A stretch of DNA of 64,000 nucleotides from Acinetobacter sp. ANC 4173 (GTDB lineage: Bacteria > Pseudomonadota > Gammaproteobacteria > Pseudomonadales > Moraxellaceae): the NCBI RefSeq assembly GCF_004331255.1, contig NZ_SJOF01000007.1:124001-188000 (forward strand). Reading direction: 5' to 3'. Positions 9,471 to 19,396 of this stretch are shown here, in pieces; within the stretch, counting starts at the first letter, position 1; every line of letters starts with the position of its first letter. A program made the translations under genes and the position numbers. Below the pieces are notes generated by a model that saw only the letters and a program-made list of their open reading frames with translations, did no database searches and was not told the DNA's origin.

Positions 9471-10382
9471 ATGATTGTTCGAGATAAAAATAATAGTTTC
9501 AAATTACTTTTCGCATGGTCTGGCACCATACTTCCTAAAGTACTCCCTGCACTATTAATCGTCATATTGATTTCAGCAATTCTGGTTTATCTCTCTTCAC
9601 ATCAATACTTTACTATTCCTGCGGTTCCAGCGATTGGCTTTACCATTTTCGGTATCATCCTCTCCATCTTTTTAAGTTTCCGTAATAACGCCTGTTATGA
9701 CCGTTGGTGGGAAGGACGCAAACTCTGGGGTGCATTAATTGCCAATTCACGCCATATCTCTCGTGATTCGCATGTTCTCAGTACTGAACGTCGCGACATC
9801 TTAATGTATCGCGTCATGCTGTTTACCCATTTATTACGTGATCGTCTTAGAGAGCAGCCTCAATCTTTCAAGTTTTATCACGATAAAGTGGATTTTAATT
9901 CAACACAGTTGCAACAACTCAGCAAAAAAATTAATGCTGCACAATATGTGCTTGAAGTCATTCAAAAAGATTTAGTCCTCGCATTACGTAACACAGAAAT
10001 ATCTGACATTATTTACAATAGTCTAAATCAACATATTGTCGAATTAGGCAATATTCAAGCAGGTTGTGACCGTATTTTAAGCACCCCTTTGCCTTTTTCA
10101 TATTCAGTGCTTTTACATCGTACCGTTTATTGTTTTTGTTTTATTTTACCTTTTAGTCTTGAAGCCAGTTTAGGGATTTGGACTCCCATTTTAGTGGGCT
10201 TGATTGCTTATTTATTTTTGGGTTTAGATGCATTAAGTTCACAAATTGAAGAACCCTTTGGCTTACAAGACAACGACTTACCACTTAATTCAATTGTACG
10301 TTTAATTGAGCGGGAAATGTCAGAATCTCTTGATATTGAACTACCACCTGTAATTCAACCAACTCATCATAATTTAACTTAA
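9471..10382 (+). CDS. Bestrophin-family membrane channel protein (UPF0187)
   Basis: Integral inner-membrane protein of the bacterial bestrophin group, relatives of which are ion channels. 303 residues. Hydrophobic segments lie at about 20-45, 55-75, 215-240 and 235-255. The family block with 'FRNNACYDRWWEGRKLWG' follows the second segment, and 'SSQIEEPFG' near the C terminus is the other typical motif. Single gene between two terminators. What it conducts in Acinetobacter is unknown. Confidence 0.88.
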   Translation: MIVRDKNNSFKLLFAWSGTILPKVLPALLIVILISAILVYLSSHQYFTIPAVPAIGFTIFGIILSIFLSFRNNACYDRWWEGRKLWGALIANSRHISRDSHVLSTERRDILMYRVMLFTHLLRDRLREQPQSFKFYHDKVDFNSTQLQQLSKKINAAQYVLEVIQKDLVLALRNTEISDIIYNSLNQHIVELGNIQAGCDRILSTPLPFSYSVLLHRTVYCFCFILPFSLEASLGIWTPILVGLIAYLFLGLDALSSQIEEPFGLQDNDLPLNSIVRLIEREMSESLDIELPPVIQPTHHNLT

Positions 10383-10446
10383 TCTTGCACATTCTAGACT
10401 GTACAACATGCTGAGAACGCGATTTATTTTCTATTTCCAATAACAT

Positions 10447-10480
10447 AAAAAAGCACAACCGTTGGGTCGTGCTTTTTAAA
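10447..10480. terminator. Bidirectional terminator between bestrophin gene and prmC
   Basis: AAAAAGCAC-a-ACC and GGGT-c-GTGCTTTTT arms with A-tract on one side and T-tract on the other, in the gap between two convergent genes. Confidence 0.85.
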
Positions 10481-10504
10481 TTTTGCAGCTATAAAACAGT
10501 ACAA

Positions 10505-11320
10505 TTACTGCAGTTGCCCCAAAGTTACACGGTCATTTCCACCATAATCTTTGACTGTTCTGACTTCTTTAAAACCTGCCGCTTTAAAGATATTACGTAC
10601 CGCTTCCCCCTGATCATAGCCATGTTCAAGTACAATCCAACCTTGTGCGGCTAGCCATTTTTTACCTTGCTGAATAATATGCTCAATATCTGCCAAGCCT
10701 TGTTTGTCCGCAACCAAAGCTCGTTCAGGTTCAGCAGCTAGATTCAACATATGCTCATCTTTTGCATCAATATATGGTGGATTAGACACAATCACATCAA
10801 AATATTGACGATTCAATGCAGCAAACCAACTGCCTAAAAAGAACTTCACCTGTGTTAAATCATGCTTTTCGGCATTCTGCAGGGCAACTTCCAAAGTCGG
10901 TTCATAAATGTCTGTTGCAACCACAGACCAGTTTGGACGCTCACTTGCCAATGACAATGCGATTGCACCCGTACCTGTACCTAAATCCACAACACGAGTA
11001 TCTTCGGGCAAATCAAGACGTAAAACGGTTTCTACCAATACTTCAGTATCTGGGCGAGGGACCAAAGTATCTTTAGTCACCGTCAGGTCTAATGTCCAAA
11101 ATGGTTGTGAACCCGTGACATAAGCCAAAGGTTCGCCCGCTACAATCCGAGCCAAACCATTTACATAATCTTGCTCTTGCTCTGCGGTGAGTTCTTGTGC
11201 AGATTTGAGGGATAAATCAAAAGCATCAATTTTGAGAATATGCTCAAGTAACCAAGCATTCTCTTGACGCTCATAACTTTCAGCCTCTCCACGTAAGGCT
11301 AATGCCTGTGCAATATTCAT
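10505..11320 (-). CDS. prmC: Peptide chain release factor N5-glutamine methyltransferase
   Basis: SAM-dependent enzyme that methylates the glutamine of the GGQ motif in release factors, improving termination. 271 residues with the SAM loop DLGTGTG at 112-118 and the catalytic NPPY at 180-183. The start ATG overlaps the prfA stop by one base (TAATG arrangement), so modifier and substrate are translationally coupled, as in most gammaproteobacteria. Confidence 0.96.
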   Translation of the reverse strand: MNIAQALALRGEAESYERQENAWLLEHILKIDAFDLSLKSAQELTAEQEQDYVNGLARIVAGEPLAYVTGSQPFWTLDLTVTKDTLVPRPDTEVLVETVLRLDLPEDTRVVDLGTGTGAIALSLASERPNWSVVATDIYEPTLEVALQNAEKHDLTQVKFFLGSWFAALNRQYFDVIVSNPPYIDAKDEHMLNLAAEPERALVADKQGLADIEHIIQQGKKWLAAQGWIVLEHGYDQGEAVRNIFKAAGFKEVRTVKDYGGNDRVTLGQLQ

Positions 11321-12408
11321 TAGCCACCATTTTGCTGTGCAAGCATTGCCAATTGATCTGCCTGATATTCACGATGCAGACTATCGAGCAATTCGTTTAA
11401 ATCACCTTCCATCACAGCATCCAACTTATATAAAGTTAAGTTGATGCGATGGTCAGTCATGCGACCTTGCGGATAGTTATAAGTACGGATTCGCTCAGAA
11501 CGGTCACCCGAACCCACCAAATCGCGACGCATTTCAGAAGTTGCAGCATCAGCCGCAGCACGTTTGGCATTTTCTAAACGTGAAGCCAGTAAAGCCATGG
11601 CTTTGGCTTTGTTTTTATGCTGTGAACGTTCTTCTTGGCATTCCACTACAGTTCCTGTAGGAATGTGGGTAATACGAACAGCCGAATCTGTTTTGTTGAC
11701 GTGCTGACCACCAGCGCCTGATGCGCGATAAGTATCAATACGCAAGTCAGAAGGATTGATATCTACAGTCGTATCTACATCAATCTCAGGTAAAATCGCA
11801 ACCGTACATGCTGAAGTATGTACTCGACCTTGTGACTCCGTCGCAGGGACACGTTGTACACGGTGAGCGCCACTTTCAAACTTCAAACGACCATACACCC
11901 CTTCACCATTCACTAGGCAGATAACTTCTTTATAACCACCATGTTCGCCTTCATTTTCTGAAAGTACTTCAATACGCCAACCTTTCGATTCAGCATACTT
12001 GCTGTACATACGGAACAAATCACCTGAGAAAATGGCAGCTTCATCACCACCCGTTCCCGCACGGATTTCTAAATAGGCAGAATTCGCATCATTTGGATCC
12101 TTAGGAATCATCAAAATATTGAGATCAGCTTCAAGCTGTTCAATGATTGCTTTATTTTCCTTAATTTCTTCTTGAGCCATTTCCTTAAAGTCTGGATCAG
12201 ACAACATGGCATTTGCAGTTTCGATGTCTTCTTCTGCTTGTCTGTACTTCGCCCAAACTTCTGTAATTTCACTTAAATCACTATGTTCGCGTGATAATTG
12301 ACGAAAACGCTTGTTATCCGAAATAACCTCAGCATCGGCCAATAATGCTGTTAACTCTTCATGACGGTCAGAAAGCTGATCTAATCGCAAACGTAACGAT
12401 TCTTTCAT
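11320..12408 (-). CDS. prfA: Peptide chain release factor 1
   Basis: RF1, which recognises UAA and UAG stop codons and triggers peptide release. 362 residues. The PAT anticodon-like tripeptide is at 188-190 and the catalytic GGQ at 233-235, with Q235 the PrmC target encoded by the next gene. Highly conserved housekeeping protein, first in a two-gene operon. Confidence 0.97.
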   Translation of the reverse strand: MKESLRLRLDQLSDRHEELTALLADAEVISDNKRFRQLSREHSDLSEITEVWAKYRQAEEDIETANAMLSDPDFKEMAQEEIKENKAIIEQLEADLNILMIPKDPNDANSAYLEIRAGTGGDEAAIFSGDLFRMYSKYAESKGWRIEVLSENEGEHGGYKEVICLVNGEGVYGRLKFESGAHRVQRVPATESQGRVHTSACTVAILPEIDVDTTVDINPSDLRIDTYRASGAGGQHVNKTDSAVRITHIPTGTVVECQEERSQHKNKAKAMALLASRLENAKRAAADAATSEMRRDLVGSGDRSERIRTYNYPQGRMTDHRINLTLYKLDAVMEGDLNELLDSLHREYQADQLAMLAQQNGG

Positions 12409-12760
12409 TGTTTAATCTATCTCAATAACTCAGGCAGTCTAAATCAGGCTGCATAATTTCAAATTTGCGCATAGTTTACCGATTCTGCCCTTTAATTGAC
12501 ATATCTATTATGCTGATAAATAAGCTCCCGAAGCGTTCACTTTCTTCATCATTTATCCTTCTATCCCTTAACAATATTGCTGCTTATTTACCCACATAAT
12601 GATAAATCAGTCATAAAATGAACGATTTTAATCAAACTCATACAAAGCACCCACTTAACAGCACAACTTAGCGCCTTGCTCTCCACATTTATAACGATGC
12701 GTTTTGTTAGATTTGCCACATCAAAAAATTTCGTCCGCATTTTTGGACGTGGAGAATACG
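12409..12760. other. Intergenic region between prfA and the first glycine-zipper gene
   Basis: About 350 bases holding the divergent upstream regions of both genes. A TTGACA at 12496 is the best -35-like hexamer on the plus strand, but no equally clear -10 follows. No RNA gene or convincing ORF; the long minus-strand frame that crosses from here into the next gene is low-complexity antisense. Confidence 0.5.
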
Positions 12761-13192
12761 ATGAAACTAAATGTTGTTTTATTAAGTACTGCATTGGCAG
12801 CATCTTCAATGTTAGCAATGAACACTCACGCTGATAGTACAACACGTGTTGCAGCAGCAAGTGCACTAGGTAGTGTTGCGGGTACTGCTGTTGGTAAAAG
12901 CATGGGTGGCAATACGGGTGCAACCATTGGTGCAGCACTTGGTGGTGCTGGTGGTGCTGCTGTAGCAAGCGACAGACGTAACCGCACAGAGTCTGCTATT
13001 GGTGGTGCTTTAGGTGGTGGTACAGGTTATACCGTCGGTAAAAGTATGGGTGGTACTAGCGGTGGTTACATTGGTTCTGCACTAGGTGCTGCTGGCGGTG
13101 CTGCATTAGGCAACAAAATTTCTAAAGATAAAGCTGAAGAAAAAGCCAAATCATCACGCAAATGGAAAAAACGCCACCGTCACTACCGTTAA
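12761..13192 (+). CDS. Exported glycine-zipper protein, paralogue 1
   Basis: Secreted or membrane-associated protein of unknown role. 143 residues: signal peptide ending near residues 22-24 (MNTHA-D), then glycine-zipper repeats rich in G and A (for example 'ALGSVAGTAVGKSMGG' and 'GAALGGAGGAA'), a conserved basic 'SDRRNRT' linker, a second zipper block and a strongly basic tail 'KWKKRHRHYR'. Such zippers usually pack membrane helices, as in outer-membrane lipoproteins. The ATG at 12761 has GGAG 6 bases upstream. It is a tandem paralogue of the gene at 13432. Confidence 0.75.
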   Translation: MKLNVVLLSTALAASSMLAMNTHADSTTRVAAASALGSVAGTAVGKSMGGNTGATIGAALGGAGGAAVASDRRNRTESAIGGALGGGTGYTVGKSMGGTSGGYIGSALGAAGGAALGNKISKDKAEEKAKSSRKWKKRHRHYR

Positions 13193-13211
13193 TTCCGACA
13201 GTCCAAGCATT

Positions 13212-13235
13212 CAAGCACCGTTAGGTGCTTGTTTT
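13212..13235 (+). terminator. Terminator after glycine-zipper paralogue 1
   Basis: CAAGCACC-GTTA-GGTGCTTG followed by TTTT, 20 bases after the stop; separates the two paralogues into independent transcripts. Confidence 0.8.
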
Positions 13236-13431
13236 ATGTTGAATTAAAAAAGTTGGATCTGAAATTGAAATGATGGTTTCTATAAAACTGTAATTGTGAA
13301 TTTGTTATGAAGAAGCAACACAAAGTAATGACAAAACCCTCATGCACACACACAAAGCCTTTCATTTTAATTCGCTTAACTCTTTTAAATTGGACTCAAG
13401 CACATAGCACTATGAAAAAATGGAGTTTGTC

Positions 13432-13944
13432 ATGAAACTGAATCATGTAATTTATGCCTCATTAATCGCGACCACAATGATGGGGACGGCTTATGCCGAT
13501 AATGGTACTCGAGTTGCAGCAACATCTGCTTTAGGTAGTGTCGCAGGCACAGCAATCGGTAAACAACTGGGTGGCACAACAGGTGCAATGATTGGTGCTG
13601 CTGTCGGTGGTGCTGGTGGCGCCGCTGCTGCGAGTGATCGACGAAATCGAACTTCTGCCGCTATTGGTGGTGGTCTCGGTGGTGCTGGGGGTTACACTGT
13701 AGGTAAAAATGTTGCAGGAACCAATGGTGGGTATGTTGGCGCAGCTTTAGGTGCCGCTGGTGGTTCAGCGCTAGGACGTAAAGTGTCAGAAGACCGTCGT
13801 GATGATGAACGCTATGATAATCGTGGCTATCGCTCAGACCGTAATTATCGCTATAACGACGATGCACGTTACAATGATCGCCATTACCGCCATGACAATG
13901 GACGCCATTTGGGTCACTACAAGAAAAAACGTTGGGATGATTAA
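13432..13944 (+). CDS. Exported glycine-zipper protein, paralogue 2 with Tyr/Arg/Asp-rich tail
   Basis: Tandem paralogue of the preceding gene, sharing the signal peptide, the 'TRVAA.SALGSVAGTA' opening, the 'ASDRRNRT' linker and the zipper blocks. It differs in a long C-terminal tail (about residues 118-170) of repeated D, R, Y, N and H, probably disordered. The ATG at 13432 is chosen over one at 13420 because GGAG at 13422-13425 is well spaced. It has its own promoter region and terminator. Function unknown; the tail suggests a separate interaction role. Confidence 0.75.
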   Translation: MKLNHVIYASLIATTMMGTAYADNGTRVAATSALGSVAGTAIGKQLGGTTGAMIGAAVGGAGGAAAASDRRNRTSAAIGGGLGGAGGYTVGKNVAGTNGGYVGAALGAAGGSALGRKVSEDRRDDERYDNRGYRSDRNYRYNDDARYNDRHYRHDNGRHLGHYKKKRWDD

Positions 13945-13957
13945 CCCTACATAATAC

Positions 13958-13984
13958 AAAGCATCTTCGGATGCTTTTATTTTG
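13958..13984 (+). terminator. Terminator after glycine-zipper paralogue 2
   Basis: AAGCATC-TTCG-GATGCTT stem with a stable tetraloop followed by T-rich sequence. Confidence 0.82.
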
Positions 13985-13996
13985 GGCTCAGGCAAC

Positions 13997-14016
13997 ATAT
14001 CGAAATTAAACGATAT
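13997..14016. promoter_or_regulatory. Operator-like inverted repeat 1 upstream of the luciferase-like gene
   Basis: ATATCG, 8 bases, CGATAT: a perfect 6-bp dyad. An identical layout recurs 34 bases downstream. Confidence 0.6.
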
Positions 14017-14030
14017 ACAACAACCCACTT

Positions 14031-14050
14031 ATATCGTATTATTTCGATAT
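14031..14050. promoter_or_regulatory. Operator-like inverted repeat 2 upstream of the luciferase-like gene
   Basis: Second ATATCG-N8-CGATAT, ending 19 bases before the start codon, placed to overlap the promoter or transcription start. Two identical sites suggest cooperative binding by a dimeric repressor, but no regulator gene lies adjacent. Confidence 0.6.
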
Positions 14051-14069
14051 AGAATTTTCGAGTCTGGAT

Positions 14070-15068
14070 ATGCCTACTCTACAAAATACCAAATTTTCAA
14101 TTCTGGAACTTGCCCCAGTCCGTGATGATAAAAGTATTGCCTTTTCTCTACACCATGCTCTTGAACTGGCTCAACATGCTGAAAAATTGGGCTTTGAACG
14201 TTTTTGGTTGGCTGAACATCACAATATGGATGGTATTGCCAGCTCTGCGACAGCCGTCTTACTGGGCTATATTCTTACCAACACACAAACACTTAAAGTC
14301 GGTTCGGGCGGGATCATGCTCCCTAATCACGCACCACTTGTGGTTGCCGAACAATTTGGGACTTTAGCCACGCTTTATCCTAACCGTATTGAGCTTGGTT
14401 TAGGTCGTGCTCCAGGTACAGATCAAGTCACTATGCGTGCTTTACGTCGTGGGCGCCAAGAAACTGAAGATCAATTTCCACAAGATGTCGCGGAAATATT
14501 GCAATACTTTAAAGCGCCTGAAGAAAATCAAAAAATTGTTGCTACGCCAGGTCAATCAACTCATGTCCCTGTTTGGCTTTTAGGCTCTAGCCTTTTTAGC
14601 GCTCAATTAGCGGCACGTTTAGGTTTACCCTACTCGTTTGCTTCACATTTTGCACCAAGAATGCTCGGACAAGCCATTCAACTTTACCGTGATAATTTCC
14701 AACCATCAGAATATCTGGATCAACCTTATGTTTCGATGGGCGTGCCTACAGTCATTGCCGACTCAGATGAAGAAGCTCAGTATCTTGCGACCAGTGCCTT
14801 CCAACGTGTACTCGCCTTAATGCGTGGACATAGCCTAAAACTTAAGCCCCCTGTAGAAAGCATGCAGAACCTCTGGTCACCCGTTGAAAAAATGTCCGTG
14901 AATAACTTCTTTGCCTTAGCACAAATTGGTTCAGTTCAAACCGTAAAAGAGGGTCTTGAAGATTTACTCAAGACCTATCAAGTCGATGAGTTTATTTTCA
15001 CCTGTGATATTTACGATACTGAAAAACGCTTAGCGAACTTTAGCCATCTAATGGACATTAAAAAATAA
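14070..15068 (+). CDS. Luciferase-like (LLM class) flavin-dependent oxidoreductase
   Basis: Flavin (probably FMN) monooxygenase of the bacterial luciferase fold. 332 residues, a TIM-barrel protein with the family's '[12 protein letters not shown]' segment near residue 50, '[13 protein letters not shown]' near 80 and '[13 protein letters not shown]' near 110. This is the widespread YhbW-like subgroup, whose substrates are mostly unknown. Single gene between two terminators, with two 20-bp inverted repeats in the promoter region, which suggests tight induction. Confidence 0.86.
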   Translation: MPTLQNTKFSILELAPVRDDKSIAFSLHHALELAQHAEKLGFERFWLAEHHNMDGIASSATAVLLGYILTNTQTLKVGSGGIMLPNHAPLVVAEQFGTLATLYPNRIELGLGRAPGTDQVTMRALRRGRQETEDQFPQDVAEILQYFKAPEENQKIVATPGQSTHVPVWLLGSSLFSAQLAARLGLPYSFASHFAPRMLGQAIQLYRDNFQPSEYLDQPYVSMGVPTVIADSDEEAQYLATSAFQRVLALMRGHSLKLKPPVESMQNLWSPVEKMSVNNFFALAQIGSVQTVKEGLEDLLKTYQVDEFIFTCDIYDTEKRLANFSHLMDIKK

Positions 15069-15097
15069 CATTTGATCCAAACTTTTAAATCACAATC

Positions 15098-15127
15098 AAG
15101 CCTAAGAGCATGTTTCTTAGGCTTTTG
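15098..15127 (+). terminator. Terminator after the luciferase-like gene
   Basis: AAGCCTAAGA, 7-base loop, TCTTAGGCTT and then TTGG; a 10-bp perfect stem 30 bases after the stop. Confidence 0.78.
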
Positions 15128-15256
15128 GAATTTACCCTAGTAGCAATTTTTCAAAAATGACTGCCGAGTAGCTGAATCAACTTTACGCAGTAGATGAATT
15201 AATATTCAATTAAAAAAACAAAAAATCCGACAATAAAAAATGATTAAGGAATAATC

Positions 15257-15823
15257 ATGCAGCAATTTAGTAAGCTGAACACGTCCAGCCGTATTTTTCA
15301 ACATCAAGCACAAGATTATGAAATATTTAAAGGACAAATACAGACATCGGCTGAACTAAATCTAGATACTTGCATCGGGCTAAGAGTCGCTATTATTGGG
15401 ATCGATCAAAAAATTGCGGCCTTACTAGAAAAAATCCGCAATAAATCAAGCTTAGTATATGTTTTTCAGATACAACCAGCATTAATTCTTCCACAGTCAG
15501 AATATAAATATAGCCGCTATGTGCAACATCCATTGCTCATAAAAAATAAGCGCCTCATCAATACTCGGATCAAAAGTATCTTAGCCCTGCGTTTTTTGGA
15601 TTCTCAAATTAAAGACTGTTGGCTAAAACGACAACTAACCCCTAACATTACCCGTGAAAAGAAAGAATTTCTAAAATCTGATGATTATTACCACGCACTA
15701 CAACAAGAAAAATGTCGACTGATTACTTGGCCACTCAAGAAAATTACAGAGAGCTGCATTGAATGTGTAGATGGCTCTATTTATCCTGTCGATTTAATTA
15801 TCACTACAAATTTGCCTAAATAA
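15257..15823 (+). CDS. Short flavin-monooxygenase-like protein, probably a remnant
   Basis: 188 residues of FAD monooxygenase (Baeyer-Villiger/FMO) type with the enzyme core missing. 'LRVAIIGIDQKIAALLEKI' near residue 46 lines up with the second Rossmann loop of that family but lacks its GxGxxG glycines. 'LTPNITREKKEFLKSDDYY' (in parts, about 134-152) followed by 'CRLITWPLKKIT' and 'DGSIYPVDLIITT' matches the family's segment before the final ATG motif. The N-terminal FAD fold and C-terminal part are absent, so catalysis is unlikely. The reading frame is intact, so it may be a kept small protein rather than a dead gene. Confidence 0.5.
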   Translation: MQQFSKLNTSSRIFQHQAQDYEIFKGQIQTSAELNLDTCIGLRVAIIGIDQKIAALLEKIRNKSSLVYVFQIQPALILPQSEYKYSRYVQHPLLIKNKRLINTRIKSILALRFLDSQIKDCWLKRQLTPNITREKKEFLKSDDYYHALQQEKCRLITWPLKKITESCIECVDGSIYPVDLIITTNLPK

Positions 15824-15874
15824 TTGCAGATTACTCCAAATGAAGTTTCATATTTATAATTAAAATAATTGTGC

Positions 15875-15909
15875 ACAAAAAACAACCCAATCTAGTTATT
15901 CAGATTGGG
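15875..15909 (-). terminator. Terminator of ppsR
   Basis: On the minus strand CCCAATCT, loop, AGATTGGG then a T-run; 45 bases after the ppsR stop. Confidence 0.75.
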
Positions 15910-15954
15910 GATTAAGCCATTCCTTTTTTGTATAAATACTGGATTGATCCAATA

Positions 15955-16791
15955 TTATCCGATGCGGCGTTTTAGACCCGTCATTTGTAAGACACGAGTA
16001 GAAATTTCTTCAATCGACATTTCAGACACATTCAAATACTTTATTCCTTCCGAAATATAAATACCCTCAATTGCGCGTAATTCCATCTGACATTGACTAA
16101 AGCTTGCATAGCGGCTATTGGCTTTACGCTCAGAACGAATCGCAACCAAGCGCTCAGCATCAATCATAAGCCCAAACAGCTTATGCTTATGTGCTTTCAA
16201 TACTGAAGGTAAACGGTTGTCATCCAAATCTTCTTCCGTCAGTGGATAGTTTGCTACACGAATTCCAAATTGTAATGACAAATAAATGGATGTTGGTGTC
16301 TTCCCTGAACGAGAAACCCCAATCAAAATTAAGTCGGCTTTGTCGTAATGACGGGTACGAGCGCCATCATCGTTATCCAGCGCAAAATGTACAGCATCAA
16401 TACGCGCTTTATACGATTCAGAATCCGTCACAGCATGGGTTTGCCCGACTAAAGTTGTAGGTGGTGTACCCAACTCTTCAGACAACTTACTAATTAGCCC
16501 TTCAAACACATCTAAATTTACAGCATTGGCCGTATTAATAATATCTCGCGCATAAGGATCAACCAAAGTATCGAACACTAATGGCTTTTGTCCATCACGT
16601 TCAGCTCGTTGATTAATCTCAGAAACTACATTCATTGCAGCTTCTTCAGAGGTAATATAAGGAATAATATGAATGTCAAAATCTACATTTGGAAACTGGG
16701 CCAGTAAAGAGTGTCCGAGAGTTTCTGCTGTGATTGCAGTTCCATCTGAAATAAAAAACACACTTCGCTTTATTTGTTTACCTTCTGACAT
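15955..16791 (-). CDS. ppsR: Phosphoenolpyruvate synthase regulatory protein (DUF299 kinase/pyrophosphorylase)
   Basis: Bifunctional regulator that phosphorylates (with ADP) and dephosphorylates PEP synthase. 278 residues with the family P-loop 'GVSRSGKTPTS' in the middle and 'FFISDGTAITAETLG' at the N terminus. The ATG at 16791 has AGGAG 8 bases upstream; a longer TTG-started form would bury that ribosome site inside the gene. Divergent from ppsA, its target, with 155 bases between them. Confidence 0.93.
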   Translation of the reverse strand: MSEGKQIKRSVFFISDGTAITAETLGHSLLAQFPNVDFDIHIIPYITSEEAAMNVVSEINQRAERDGQKPLVFDTLVDPYARDIINTANAVNLDVFEGLISKLSEELGTPPTTLVGQTHAVTDSESYKARIDAVHFALDNDDGARTRHYDKADLILIGVSRSGKTPTSIYLSLQFGIRVANYPLTEEDLDDNRLPSVLKAHKHKLFGLMIDAERLVAIRSERKANSRYASFSQCQMELRAIEGIYISEGIKYLNVSEMSIEEISTRVLQMTGLKRRIG

Positions 16792-16946
16792 TAAAATTCT
16801 CCTCAAATATTTGTCTAAGTGCTATATAATCATTATAGTAAACTGATCTTACATGACTGTCGCTTAGTAAAATTAAAAAGCTAAGCAGATTTGTTTTAAA
16901 TTCATGCCAAGATAGTGATTAATACTGCAAAAGTGGAGTAACAACT

Positions 16947-19325
16947 TTGGAAGCGCGCGTAATTGGTCTAGAAAAATTAGGGAAACACGACGTAGAGCTC
17001 GTGGGTGGCAAAAACTCATCTCTGGGCGAGATGATTAGCCACCTTGCAAATGCAGGTGTATCAGTACCTGGGGGCTTTGCTACTACTGCTGCTGCGTATC
17101 GTGAATTTCTCGAGCAAAGTGGCCTTAACGCTAAAATTAACGCGGAACTTGCAGCATTAAATGTTGATGATGTAATTGCACTTGCAGAAACTGGTGCAAA
17201 AATCCGTCAGTGGATTGTCGACACCCCGCTTACGGCAGGACTTGAAAAGGAAGTCCGCGACGCTTTCGCTACCCTTTCAAACGGCAACCCTGATATCGCG
17301 GTTGCCGTTCGTTCATCTGCAACAGCAGAAGATTTACCTGATGCATCTTTTGCAGGTCAGCAGGAAACTTTCTTGAACATTCGCGGCATTGATAATGTTC
17401 TTATCGCGATCAAAGAAGTTTTCGCTTCACTTTATAACGACCGTGCTATTGCTTACCGTGTTCACCAAAACTTCGCGCATGACATTGTTGCATTATCTGC
17501 AGGCATCCAACGTATGGTTCGCTCAGAAACTGGTGCAGCGGGTGTAATGTTTACTCTAGATACAGAATCAGGCTTCCGTGATGCTGTATTTATTACTGCT
17601 TCTTATGGTTTGGGCGAAATGGTTGTACAGGGCGCTGTAAACCCTGATGAATTCTATATTTCTAAGCCCCTTCTTAAAAATGGCAAACATGCTATTTTGC
17701 GTCGTAATCTTGGATCTAAGCACCAAAAAATGGTGTATGGTGAAGAAGGTGCTGCTGGAAAATCAGTGGTCGTGGTTGATGTTGAAAAAGCAGAACGTCA
17801 ACAATTTGCGTTAAATGATCACGAACTTCAAGAGCTTGCTAAACAAGCATTGATCATTGAAGAACACTATCAAGCACCTATGGATATTGAATGGGCAAAA
17901 GATGGTGACGACGGTCTAATCTATATCGTTCAAGCACGTCCTGAGACAGTAAAAAGCCGTGAAAATGTCGGCACCATGGAACGCTACCTGCTTAAGCAAA
18001 AAGGTACTGTAATCTGTGAAGGTCGCTCAATCGGTCAACGTATCGGTTCTGGTAAAGTACGCATTGTGACGTCTATTAAAGAAATGGACAAAGTCCAAGA
18101 AGGCGACGTACTTGTTTCTGACATGACTGACCCAGATTGGGAACCAGTAATGAAACGTGCTGCTGCAATTGTTACAAACCGTGGTGGTCGTACTTGTCAC
18201 GCAGCAATTATTGCACGTGAACTTGGTGTGCCTGCAATTGTTGGTTGTGGCAATGCAACCGAAGTTTTAACCGATGGCCAAGAAGTGACTGTTTCATGTG
18301 CTGAAGGTGATACTGGCTTTATTTACGAAGGTTCGTTAGATTTCGAAATTCAACGTAACTCAATTAACTCTATGCCAAAACTTCCGTTCAAAATTATGAT
18401 GAACGTAGGTAACCCTGACCGTGCATTTGACTTTGCACAAATTCCTAACGAAGGTATTGGTCTTGCGCGTTTAGAATTTATTATTAACCGTATGATTGGT
18501 GTACACCCTAAAGCCTTGTTAAATATTGACAGCTTACCGCGTGAAACTCGTGCAGCAGTCTTGGCTCGTACTGCGGGTTATGCTTCTCCAATTGAATTTT
18601 ACGTTGAGAAACTTGTAGAAGGTATTTCGACACTTGCTGCTGCATTTGCTGACAAGCCTGTGATTGTTCGTATGTCTGACTTTAAGTCAAATGAATATGC
18701 GAACTTGATTGGCGGTAAGCTTTACGAGCCAGAAGAAGAAAACCCAATGCTTGGTTTCCGCGGTGCAAGCCGTTATGTTTCTGAAAATTTCCGTGATTGT
18801 TTCGAATTAGAATGCCGTGCATTGAAAAAAGCACGCGATGAAATGGGTTTGACCAATATTCAGATCATGATCCCATTCGTTCGTACTGTACATGAAGCAA
18901 AACGTGTCATTGAATTGCTTGCTCAGAATGGTCTTAAGCGTGGTGAAAATGGTCTGAAAGTAATCATGATGTGTGAATTACCAACTAATGCACTGTTAGC
19001 TGAACAATTCCTTGAACACTTTGATGGCTTCTCTATCGGTTCTAATGACTTAACTCAGCTTACATTGGGTCTGGATCGTGACTCAGGTATTGTTTCTCAC
19101 CTATTTGACGAACGTGATGCAGCTGTTAAAGCATTACTTTCAATGGCGATTCATGCATGTCGGAAAGCTGGTAAATATGTAGGTATTTGTGGTCAAGGTC
19201 CGTCTGACCATCCTGACCTTGCAAAATGGTTGATGGAACAAGGAATTGAGTCTGTTTCACTTAACCCAGATTCAGTTTTAGACACTTGGTTCTTCCTTGC
19301 CGAAGAAAAAGCTCAACAAGCTTAA
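16947..19325 (+). CDS. ppsA: Phosphoenolpyruvate synthase
   Basis: Converts pyruvate, ATP and water to PEP, AMP and phosphate, the first step of gluconeogenesis from C3 acids. 792 residues: N-terminal ATP-grasp domain ('[21 protein letters not shown]' region around 115-135), swivelling phosphohistidine domain with catalytic H418 in GGRTCHAA, and C-terminal PEP-binding barrel. The start is TTG with GGAG 9 bases upstream. The threonine before C417-H418 is the expected PpsR phosphorylation site. Needed for growth on the organic acids the nearby pathways supply. Confidence 0.96.
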   Translation: MEARVIGLEKLGKHDVELVGGKNSSLGEMISHLANAGVSVPGGFATTAAAYREFLEQSGLNAKINAELAALNVDDVIALAETGAKIRQWIVDTPLTAGLEKEVRDAFATLSNGNPDIAVAVRSSATAEDLPDASFAGQQETFLNIRGIDNVLIAIKEVFASLYNDRAIAYRVHQNFAHDIVALSAGIQRMVRSETGAAGVMFTLDTESGFRDAVFITASYGLGEMVVQGAVNPDEFYISKPLLKNGKHAILRRNLGSKHQKMVYGEEGAAGKSVVVVDVEKAERQQFALNDHELQELAKQALIIEEHYQAPMDIEWAKDGDDGLIYIVQARPETVKSRENVGTMERYLLKQKGTVICEGRSIGQRIGSGKVRIVTSIKEMDKVQEGDVLVSDMTDPDWEPVMKRAAAIVTNRGGRTCHAAIIARELGVPAIVGCGNATEVLTDGQEVTVSCAEGDTGFIYEGSLDFEIQRNSINSMPKLPFKIMMNVGNPDRAFDFAQIPNEGIGLARLEFIINRMIGVHPKALLNIDSLPRETRAAVLARTAGYASPIEFYVEKLVEGISTLAAAFADKPVIVRMSDFKSNEYANLIGGKLYEPEEENPMLGFRGASRYVSENFRDCFELECRALKKARDEMGLTNIQIMIPFVRTVHEAKRVIELLAQNGLKRGENGLKVIMMCELPTNALLAEQFLEHFDGFSIGSNDLTQLTLGLDRDSGIVSHLFDERDAAVKALLSMAIHACRKAGKYVGICGQGPSDHPDLAKWLMEQGIESVSLNPDSVLDTWFFLAEEKAQQA

Positions 19326-19335
19326 GAAAACATGT

Positions 19336-19368
19336 TAAAAAAAGACCCATTAGTTGGGTCTTTTTTTC
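19336..19368 (+). terminator. Terminator of ppsA
   Basis: AAAAAAAGACCCA and TGGGTCTTTTTTT arms around a 5-base loop, directly after ppsA. Confidence 0.88.
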
Positions 19369-19396
19369 TCTTTTCATTTTTTGAGATTTTATTTTT

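Noticed and set aside
12588..12968. Long minus-strand frame rich in His and Gln over the glycine-zipper gene
   Set aside because: It is the antisense reading of GGT/GCT-rich codons, has no ribosome site and lies opposite a gene with a signal peptide.
13661..13867. His/Tyr-rich minus-strand frame inside paralogue 2
   Set aside because: Antisense shadow of the repetitive coding sequence; no promoter or start context.
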